Notes under the pieces: generated by a model
What the model saw: only the letters and a program-made list of their open reading frames with translations
What the model was told of the DNA's origin: nothing
The model's database searches: none
Shown: positions 9,191-16,304 of the stretch, one piece after another
Position numbering within the stretch: the stretch's first letter is position 1
Layout of the letters: each line of letters starts with the position of its first letter
Translations under genes and position numbers: made by a program
Assembly: GCF_000003605.2 (NCBI RefSeq)
Contig: NW_003143824.1
Span: 95,045-111,348, forward strand
Reading direction: 5' to 3'
DNA: 16,304 bases
From: Saccoglossus kowalevskii
Lineage: Eukaryota > Hemichordata > Enteropneusta > Harrimaniidae

Positions 9191-12100
9191 TACACTAGTG
9201 TTTATACACGGAACTTGATACTTCTTTTTCCAATTTAAGTTGCTTTTTAATCACGTATTTTAGTGAAATATTGTTTAGTGAGTGAAATATTAATATCAAT
9301 AAAAATTCAATCTTTGAAACAACAGAAACTAACACATAATAACGATAATCAAATTTGTGTTTGAAGTTCGAAAGTACTTGCGTAATTTCCGTTTTCAACG
9401 TGTTCGAAAATAGAACGTCCTTGAACGCGATGAAATCACGCGTAGAACTCCTTCCGAACCAGACACTAGCAGTGTAAACTTATTGCAAATTTGCGCAATT
9501 TGGGCCCAGTTTGTTCTAGACTTACAAGTTTTCTAAGTTTCATTTATCATTATTTAGTAAACAGGTCCTTGAAACGATTTAATATATCCGTAAAATACGT
9601 GCCAATCGACGATTGACTTCGAAATGTTCGAAGTTTCGAACAAACTCCCGGCACACCTTGCGCCATATGCGTCAGATCGGTGTAGAAGACGCCGACCTGC
9701 AGCGTCAATGTATGCTACTACATCAAACACTAATCGATGGCGCTTGAAAACAAACAATAAATCGCCTTACCTTACTATTTTAACAAAAACTACATATCTG
9801 TATCTTTTCTATTTGCATGCTAGACCCAGAATAAAATAGAGCTAGACTGTAAACATACACATTAAAAGACAGTCGCGGCGATTAATGATAGAGTGACAGT
9901 TGTATAAGATTCAAATAACCGTGCAAGTATTCTAGTTCTCGCCCAAGAACCCGGACAGTCGAATGGGATACACGATTAAAGCTCTGTTTTTCATATCGAA
10001 TATTGTATCTTTAATATTTTCCTCATTATATAAGTTATCAAGAAATTTGCTAACTCAATGACCGATCCTCTCTCACCTTAGCAATATTTCTCGCGTTTTA
10101 ACTTTTTGTGGTGCATATTGAATTGACGAGGACACCGACCTTCTATTGACTGTAATGTAAGGTCTAATCCCGTCAGTCATTAGCAATTTGCCAAAGCGTG
10201 TATTATTTATTAATAGTGTCAATTTAAATTATAGGTTTCAATCGGTAATGTGTATATACAACTTCACTCTGGATACAATTACACCGGATTACGAGTGTTC
10301 CATGCACAAACACATTTGCCCAGAATATGTCGTGTGTTTCCTATTGCTGGAAATTATATTTTCAAGGAGTTTCGTTGCAGGATAACAAACACCGCATGGA
10401 ATTAGTGTCATGTAATGTGAGTAAGAAGATACAAATTAGATATGTATTTATTCACGGTGACTAGAGATCAGTTGATATTCCAGAGGGCCATCTAGTATGA
10501 GTCAATTTACTCGGTACTTTGTGAAGTTGTGGACTCGACATACAAATCTTAAACACCATACTAGTAGTTTGCAAACATTGAATTTCAGCCCCCGTGCCGC
10601 GTCGTACGAGCATATAACATGTTGTGGGTACGTGTACATTGTTCCCATACACGAGAACGAGACAATTAACAGGTTCATTACAGAACATAGTCAAATCAGT
10701 AATTGAAAAATATAGGAACAGAAGTAATGTCAAGTATTCTAAATGAAGTGAGCATAACAGATTCCAAATGCGGAATCCACGCTATAAAATGGTTACTGTT
10801 TAAAACCTCAGGTCTACATCAGACAAGTGGCATTGATGCCAACTGAGATTAGCCGTTTAAAGTGTTATTGTATTTAACCACACGCTTATTGTATTTTTGT
10901 AGTTTTGAACAAAAGAAGACAATCCATTTGTTTGAAAAATGTCTGCATATGTGCTACAGACTCGGGTATAGCAAATAAGTTGTGAGTTGTATACTATGTA
11001 AGCAGGAGACAAGTTTTATTTGACAATAAGGCGCGGTTTTTGAGTTCTGTTCTTTTGAAGTTCCCACCGAAAGAACGGGGGAGGAGACTAAAGAATAGAT
11101 AAATATAATATTACGGATCTAAAAAAATACAATATAATGTACATTGGTTGGACGACACAGTGTGATATACTTTCAAATACGTCGTATTTTATGCACATTC
11201 AATAAGATGTTTCGCAATCATAATATGGTGACACAAAATCTAACCACAGTGCTATATGCCCCCATTTTTTTTTATTTTAAACACCAGTAAACTAATTTAT
11301 TCAAAAATGTTGTTTGTTTCAACGATTGAATTATCGTACAACATAAATGTTATTTGTTATTTATCACCATATATATTTAAACTGGGCGAGGAAATGAATA
11401 AGCGATTAATATACATATGTTCCACATATTACATATATCAAATGCTTCATGGGAGTATTGCGGTTTGAATAATGTATTACTGTAACCGTGATGAGAAGAT
11501 TCATGTATGTATTTATGTACTTATTTATGGGAGCGAGTCTACGGATTACTTGATTTCCCATGGGGCATTGTCGTACTTTTTGAAGTAGATAACAGAAATT
11601 AATTGATCGGCGCTGTTAAGCAGTACACGTGTGCAGTTAAAGCGTGTCGAACTCAATTAAAAGATAAACCTAGTATTAGATATGTATGTGTGTTAGCTTG
11701 AAATCGATTGATTTCACAAAACGACTATGATCTTACACGTTTAGCGATTAGCTCTATATCACAGATTGTCAATAAAATACATTTGCTCAGCAATATTAGA
11801 CATTGGAATTGCGCCATAAGTTGTGGTTACTCACAAAACAAACACTTGATATAACTGTTTTAAACTCGTTACTCAAATTGAAATCCCCGTCACCGTACAT
11901 GACAAAGAACGTGAAAAGACGAGTTTCGTAAATCACTATGTAATAATTGCAGCAAACAGTGACAAAGTCTCAGTGCTGTGCGATAAATAGAATTACCCTT
12001 TTTCGTGACACGTTCGTTCAGGATTAGAGTATAATCCAAGAACGAGGAATTGTGTGCGTCACATTCATTGTAGTGACAAATAACTTAACACGAAGGTGAA

Positions 12101-12518
12101 TATAGGACTGAATATACGCTCTACCTAGAATACAGTAATTTTTAGGCCTTCGTATATTCCCATGAATAGCAAGTAATGATGGAAAATATTACTATTTCAT
12201 GCACTTGGCATTGACGAATGGTTCCATAATGATACTGCGTTATGGTACACGTGACTGACCGATATGAATGTCGCGTAAATGTAGTCAGAACTGTAGTGAG
12301 AATGTCTGCTCTCGTTGTAAATAGTGGCACACTATTTTAACTATGTTTATTGTGTTTATTAAATTTATTCGGTTCATATAAATATACACGAGCTGAAAAT
12401 TACCCAGATGTTTTGAGTGAGTATGAAATTTACACCAGTGTATGGGAAATACGTTAATGTAGTTCAAATTTCATTTCGATATTCAATATCATTGTTTTCA
12501 CAACCTAGACAATTTGTC
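9191..12518. other. Long non-coding stretch, no supported gene
   Basis: AT-rich DNA. Between 9554 and 10733 four overlapping openings of 65-90 codons occur on both strands without recognisable domains or exon borders; I regard them as chance. At 9603-9640 there is a palindrome CAATCGaCGATTG followed by three TTCGAA sites (9618, 9627, 9635). A 7-bp stem TGAAATC/GATTTCA with a 4-nt loop lies near 11699-11716. No RNA gene or mobile element could be delimited. Confidence 0.5.
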
Positions 12519-12551
12519 CATTCATTCATTCATTCATTCATTCATTCATTC
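12519..12551. repeat. (CATT)n microsatellite
   Basis: An uninterrupted tetranucleotide repeat of about 8.25 CATT units, about 50 bases before the acceptor of the folate-receptor-like gene. On the transcript it would lie inside the upstream intron and is likely length-polymorphic. Confidence 0.95.
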
Positions 12552-12566
12552 TGAACACATTGGTAG

Positions 12567-12603
12567 CTAATTTAACACAAATTGTTTTCCCTTATTGTTT
12601 CAG
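12567..12603 (+). other. 3' splice acceptor of the folate-receptor-like gene
   Basis: A T-rich tract (12582-12600) leads to CAG at 12601-12603, with CTAAT (12567-12571) as a plausible branch point 33 bases before the AG. This would begin an exon at 12604 holding the last part of the 5' UTR and the whole coding region, implying at least one upstream non-coding exon that I could not locate. Confidence 0.5.
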
Positions 12604-12616
12604 GAATAATTCGTAA

Positions 12617-12691
12617 ATGATGGTAAACTATATTGGAAACATTTTATATACGCGCCGTGGAACGACGATAACAAGTAAGAATCGCTCGTAA
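12617..12691 (+). other. In-frame upstream ORF (24 codons)
   Basis: ATGATG at 12617 opens 24 codons and ends at TAA 12689-12691, in the same frame as the main ORF that starts 66 bases further on. If the exon begins at 12604 the uORF is in the transcript leader and could reduce initiation at 12758. If transcription instead starts from the TATA-like motif at 12645, the uORF is mostly or wholly outside the mRNA. The reading frame is certain, the function is not. Confidence 0.35.
12645..12650 (+). promoter_or_regulatory. TATA-like motif before the folate-receptor-like gene
   Basis: TATATA followed by CGCGCC lies 108 bases before the start codon. It would put a transcription start near 12675 and give an intronless gene with a leader of about 80 bases. 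This competes with the acceptor at 12603. TATA-like words are common in such AT-rich DNA, so I favour the acceptor slightly. Confidence 0.2.
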
Positions 12692-12757
12692 TGTCAATAA
12701 CGCCATTAATGACAATTATATCGAAATTGGAATTAAATTTTCACCAAGAATAACATA

Positions 12758-13351
12758 ATGGAAAATTGGAAGGCTACTTTCATACAAATCAGTCTGCAGT
12801 TCTTTTTCTATGCTACTGTTGGTACAGTTGAACTGGAGAACGAAGAATCTGTAGAAAATGATGAAAGCATTGCGTTTTGCCCATATTTTCAAAACCGTGT
12901 GCCAAAACGACAACTAGATTTGGTGGATTGTAGGTGGTATAAAGACTATTCGTGCTGTACCCAGAGTGAGATCGACGTGTTGTTCACCATTACTGGACCA
13001 CAGTCTACCAGCAATGAATGCCGGGAATGGATCACGTACCTAAAGTGTTGGGTGTGCTCACCTCGACAGCATCTATTTTATTCCTACCAACATCTGTCAG
13101 TGTGCGAGAACTTCTGCCATAAATTCTTCGCGGCGTGTCAAAATGCGACGTTGGAGGAGACCGCAATCGGTGTTTCTAACTCGGATGGCATAGGGTTTTG
13201 TCTGGATAGAAAGTTTGACGTGAAAGCGGACGATTCTGGTCAATGTTATGATTTCGATCCATTAATTGAGATCAAAAACACTGCCCCGAGTTGTGGGAGA
13301 ATGAGTGCGGTTTTTCAAACACTGATATTCATGTTCATTTTACGAAGTTGA
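12758..13351 (+). CDS. Folate-receptor-like, GPI-anchored protein
   Basis: The 197-residue ORF encodes a likely cell-surface protein of the folate receptor / HHIP N-terminal-like family. Residues 1-23 form a signal peptide with hydrophobic core FIQISLQFFFYATVG. The mature part has 13 cysteines (41, 58, 66, 67, 88, 97, 100, 116, 120, 127, 148, 163, 179). Family hallmarks are the CCT at 66-68, CWVCSP at 97-102, the C-x3-C-x6-C run at 116-127 (CENFC, then AAC), and GQCYDFDP at 161-168. A sequon is at N129 (NAT). The tail after C179 is a short hydrophobic segment (184-195) that fits a GPI signal. The start has A at -3 and G at +4, and an in-frame stop lies just upstream. At under 200 residues it is shorter than vertebrate folate receptors and lacks much of their tryptophan-rich region, so folate binding should not be assumed. 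The entire coding region lies in one exon. Alternatives are an HHIP-like or riboflavin-binding-like relative. Confidence 0.8.
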   Translation: MENWKATFIQISLQFFFYATVGTVELENEESVENDESIAFCPYFQNRVPKRQLDLVDCRWYKDYSCCTQSEIDVLFTITGPQSTSNECREWITYLKCWVCSPRQHLFYSYQHLSVCENFCHKFFAACQNATLEETAIGVSNSDGIGFCLDRKFDVKADDSGQCYDFDPLIEIKNTAPSCGRMSAVFQTLIFMFILRS

Positions 13352-13420
13352 ATCTTTCACAGTCTGGAATGTATTATTCTTTGTTGTATTATACGTTTTC
13401 TCTGTTTTTTGTTATGATAA

Positions 13421-13695
13421 TATAAACATATTCATACAAGTATATAGATAGTATAGTATTCTATCCACCATATCGCAAGAAGCAAACAGTTTTCTATATT
13501 TCAAAGCCATAGCATTAAACAAAAATGAAAACTGTTTCGCGGATAATTTCTACCAACAAGCATTGTGAAACTGGTGACTCGGACTGTCTTCGTATTAAAC
13601 GAAATGGGAAGTAATTTTAGTGCACAACTCCGATTTCTTCAATATTATCAACGTGATAGTTTGATGAACTCATAATTACTAGTACATTAAATAAA
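13421..13695 (+). other. Candidate poly(A) signals and 3' UTR
   Basis: After the stop at 13351 come the variant TATAAA (13421-13426), ATTAAA at 13514-13519 (followed by a GT-containing stretch), ATTAAA at 13594-13599, and overlapping ATTAAA/AATAAA at 13686-13695. Any could end the folate-receptor-like mRNA; the last is the only canonical hexamer. The choice cannot be made from sequence alone. Confidence 0.35.
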
Positions 13696-13814
13696 TTCAG
13701 TCGATATTACGTATGCTAATATTAGTAGTCCAATTACTTGATTCTATATGCCAGATAAACGTACGTTGATCAAAAAAGTGCATCGACTAGGAATTTATTA
13801 GAAAAATAAGACAG

Positions 13815-13815
13815 T

Positions 13816-13866
<51 letters not shown>

Positions 13867-13876
13867 TACATATATA
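13815..13876. repeat. (TA)n microsatellite
   Basis: A pure run of 20 TA units at 13821-13860 is flanked on both sides by TATACATA-type imperfect units. A minus-strand opening of 65 codons (13798-13995) arises only from this repeat. Confidence 0.95.
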
Positions 13877-14976
13877 CGAAGTAATACTGTGAATTTGGTA
13901 GTTTTTCCGCAGCCAAATTGATGGAAAATAGTGCCGTTGACCTGTAGAAATCGCACCTGATTCATGTACGTATCATAGTAAACTACACTCTGCATTCAAC
14001 CACTAATCACTTGCTTATATCATTTAACAGTACTTTCCTGGTAAACGAGAATTATTGAGAACAAATAAACTAGTCAACGGGTGCAGTATGAGTACTTTCT
14101 TATCACATGTAGGGACTGTTAGAACATAGAGATGAGCCAATAAGTAGCATTACAAAACAAAGTAAATATGTTCTGTATGCGTGACTCTAATCGACGCTCG
14201 CGTACGGCAAAAAAATCACCGAGCGCGCGCACGTACAGTGAGGTTTACGTTGATTTCACACAGTATTTAACTTGTATTTGGTATAGTATTCGGTCAATTT
14301 ACTTCTTATGTTAGTAGCTACTATGAGTTTATAAATGTATTGTATTCTACCACTGGGACAGTACAAACACATATATCGTTTGAAGTAAGAAGAGCAAGAC
14401 TTTTTTAGTATACTGTGCTTACTAAATCATTGAATATTTCAGATATTTTTTTAACACACACGTTCATGGTACAAGCCAAGATAGATAGTTAAAAAGCAGA
14501 AAGCTTTGACCTTTCAACATAGCCTAGGAATATATAAATATAGGTTAGTCGGAATACGATAAATCCGCCACTTAACTACCAAATGTTAAAAGTCACGTGA
14601 CATGAAAGATATAAACTAATCGATTGAATAAGATTAAAGAATTCTAAAATATGATTCGCCGCAAAATCTGATCATTGGAAACAGAAATCAGCATTCCCAA
14701 CCTTTTACGGTGACCTATTCAAGGTAATGAATACTCACGTGCAAATTATGCAAATTCGAACGATGACACGTTCACTTTTAATAACGTATTCAATCCCAAC
14801 GGTTCTACCTCACGTCTTGACGAACCGAGAATTACGGACCTACTAATTCAATTAATCCACTCGCATTGTATTTGAACTCAGGGAAACTAATTTTCCGCGT
14901 TCTTATCTCCTCTGAGAATCTTTTCAATTAGGTATCTCTATTTTGATTTGCTATTGTGTCCCCGGTGAATCAATCG
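13877..14976. other. Non-coding stretch, no supported gene
   Basis: AT-rich with stops in all frames. A small CpG-rich patch at about 14193-14235 contains alternating GCGCGCGC and the NRF1-like CGTGCGCGCGCTC on the minus strand. A perfect palindromic E-box lies at 14592-14601. Confidence 0.45.
14592..14601. promoter_or_regulatory. Palindromic E-box GTCACGTGAC
   Basis: The 10-bp palindrome is identical to the one at 357-366 and matches the USF/TFE/MITF consensus. It lies about 1.2 kb beyond the folate-receptor-like ORF and 1.3 kb downstream of the candidate minus-strand start at 15895, so it could serve either as an intronic or distal site. Binding is inferred. Confidence 0.35.
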
Positions 14977-15144
14977 ATGGATTGTAATGGATACTGTGCC
15001 GTTTATGAATACGCGCTGATGGACTCGTGCGCTCGATGTATCGCGGGCTATCTGTCCCATTTGGACTCTGCTAAACTGAATTATTGTGTATTGTATGCAT
15101 TACACAGCAATGAATGCCCTGTCTTTAACTACATTAACCTATAG
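14977..15144 (+). other. Cysteine-rich orphan ORF, doubtful
   Basis: From an ATG at 14977, 55 codons run to TAG 15142-15144; the same frame is open upstream to 14947. The product has seven cysteines and includes DSCARCIAGYLSH. The DNA at about 14990-15080 is GC-richer than its flanks and has no A/T-rich codon bias, which drew attention. Against it: there is no signal peptide, no recognisable domain, the nearest acceptor-like AG (14931) leads into a stop in this frame, and the minus strand is open in two frames over the same bases. It may be an exon on either strand or a chance opening. Confidence 0.15.
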
Positions 15145-15700
15145 AAATAATCATGTTGCAATGGTGTTCTAAGCTGTCAACTCACTACCGGTTTCATACG
15201 GCAATTAATTTCCCAAAAAACGACAATGTAAAAACTCGGAACGCATATCTATTTTACATATAAAATCAATGAGTTGAATACACATTTTTTTAAAAAAAAG
15301 AGCGATCTGTCAAGTTTTGAAATCACAGCAGAATAATAAATGCGTCAAAAACGAGGAATCAAATTCTTGGGTACATAATTGTGGCGTGAAGCCTAAACGG
15401 ATATGTTCGCTCACTAAACGTTGCAACAGTACAATATATGCATAAAGTTCCCTCTCAAATCTTTTCCGATCAATAATGATCTATTTTGAGGTTGAATTGA
15501 AACGTGCGTCTCCTGTAGTTTAATTTGCGGTACGTGAATTTGTATTTGGTTGAGGCGAAAACAATCCTGCCTACGTTACTATTACCTTCACATTTATCAC
15601 ATTTCGCAAACCTTAAAAGTTTGAGACGATGTAGTGTTGTAATACTTACAATAAACTACAACAATGATGTAAATAACCCAAATTACTAAACGATATTCAA
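15145..15700. other. Non-coding stretch
   Basis: AT-rich, no frame of interest. If the minus-strand start at 15895 is real this would be its first intron. Confidence 0.45.
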
Positions 15701-15802
15701 TCAACTAACTGGTCGTCGCGCCGCGCGTGTGCGACATTCGTGTTGATAAACATTGATTTTCCCACAATCCAATGCACTTTCTAATGGAACACGAATTTTG
15801 AC

Positions 15803-15895
15803 CTGGGCGCGACGTGATCTAATTACCGATACCTTTCTTTCACCGAAGATATTACCTAAATTAAAGCTCGGCAACGTTTCAGTCAAAGTCGCCAT
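15803..15895 (-). CDS. Candidate first coding exon of a minus-strand gene
   Basis: A minus-strand ATG at 15895 has A at -3 and G at +4 (AAAGATGGCGAC), starts MATLTETLPSFNLG, and is open for 64 codons to 15701. The start codon is the core of a YY1 site, and a second YY1 site and an NRF1 site lie within 60 bases upstream, the arrangement expected at a housekeeping promoter. Three donor-like sites occur in frame: TTTAG|GTAATA (exon end 15856), AAAG|GTATCG (15833, 21 codons) and CAG|GTCAAA (15803, 31 codons, drawn here). The last two leave phase-0 exons. I do not recognise the protein and could not find a second exon to the left. An overlapping + strand opening at 15753-16034 lacks an ATG and is discounted. 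A uORF is the main alternative. Confidence 0.4.
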
Positions 15896-15950
15896 CTTTG
15901 TTCACATGAGACTCATATCTTGCGCATGCGTGGTGCAACGACCGCCATCC
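15889..15950 (-). promoter_or_regulatory. YY1-NRF1-YY1 promoter module
   Basis: On the minus strand, from upstream: AGGATGGCGGTC (YY1 type, ATG at 15948), CGCATGCGCA (NRF1, 15921-15930) and AAAGATGGCGAC (YY1 type, ATG at 15895). The two YY1 cores point the same way and are 53 bases apart. The upstream ATG opens an 11-codon uORF that stops before 15895. Transcription is therefore predicted leftward, with a start close to the upstream YY1 site. Site identity is good; activity is inferred. Confidence 0.5.
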
Positions 15951-15960
15951 TTTAAGGGTT

Positions 15961-16304
15961 ACATGTACTTAGGCCAGGTAAAGAGATGTTACACTGCAAT
16001 CAAAGTACAAGTTTACAATCTATGCCACAACTAGTAACAAGACTACCGGGAAATTAAATGATCCATTTTTCTGATATTTCTCACATATACACGTATTCAC
16101 GGACTAATCACTGATTCTTAGACATGCCTCACGCTCGCTATCGCGTGTGAGGGGCTAATATCATTTATTGCGTATACTGCATTGTATATCATCTATATTA
16201 AAAGCAGTTATATAACGATACATTAATCAACATTCTCATATCCTCACTCTATTTACGTTGAAAAGGATTATACAACTGATTGAAGTAACGATAGTTGAAT
16301 AAGT
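15961..16304. other. Upstream flank, no gene seen
   Basis: AT-rich sequence upstream of the candidate minus-strand promoter. The only structure noted is an imperfect hairpin at 16127-16152 (CCTCAC with GTGAGG, 14-nt loop). No exon or RNA gene is recognised. Confidence 0.45.

Noticed and set aside
10461-10733. 90-codon minus-strand ORF overlapping a + strand ORF
   Set aside because: No recognisable domain and both strands are open over the same bases, as random sequence can be.
12716-12913. 65-codon minus-strand ORF
   Set aside because: It is antisense to the folate-receptor-like coding region.
13798-13995. 65-codon minus-strand ORF
   Set aside because: It is produced by reading through the TA microsatellite.
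15753-16034. 93-codon + strand opening
   Set aside because: It starts at TTG, shows no domain and is antisense to the candidate minus-strand first exon and its promoter module.

Overview
The window looks like animal, probably marine-invertebrate, nuclear DNA. It is AT-rich and gene-poor, CpG is not obviously depleted, it carries microsatellites and a foldback repeat, and it shows splice-type signals rather than ribosome binding sites or operons. I cannot name the species. The only confidently supported gene is a single-exon ORF on the + strand at 12758-13351. It encodes a 197-residue secreted or GPI-anchored protein with a cysteine framework like the folate receptor / HHIP N-terminal (Folate_rec) family. 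A good 3' splice acceptor at 12603 lies upstream, followed by an in-frame short upstream ORF, and candidate poly(A) signals lie downstream.

Layout. 121-470 is a GC-elevated, promoter-like segment with a palindromic E-box, a YY1-type site and a 15-bp tandem repeat. 1091-1238 is an exon-like GC-rich block bounded by AG and GT but closed in all + strand frames. 1239-5900 holds no supported gene. 5921-6045 packs NRF1-like, CCAAT, E-box and CRE sites together with a direct repeat. 6781-6993 is a 213-bp foldback MITE. 8415-8587 is a second promoter-like island with NRF1, YY1 and RUNX-type sites, and a short minus-strand ORF starts on the YY1 site. 9191-12518 has no supported gene. The folate-receptor-like locus occupies about 12.5-13.7 kb. 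15803-15949 looks like the 5' end of a minus-strand gene: two YY1 sites, an NRF1 site and an ATG in good context followed by in-frame splice donors.

If the minus-strand start at 15895 is real, its gene runs leftward and the folate-receptor-like gene could lie inside its first intron, on the opposite strand. I could not identify later exons. Most other ORFs of 60-90 codons look like chance openings. I see no rRNA, tRNA, CRISPR or bacterial-type system and no convincing new multi-gene system. The promoter-like islands and the two candidate minus-strand first exons are the least explained signals.
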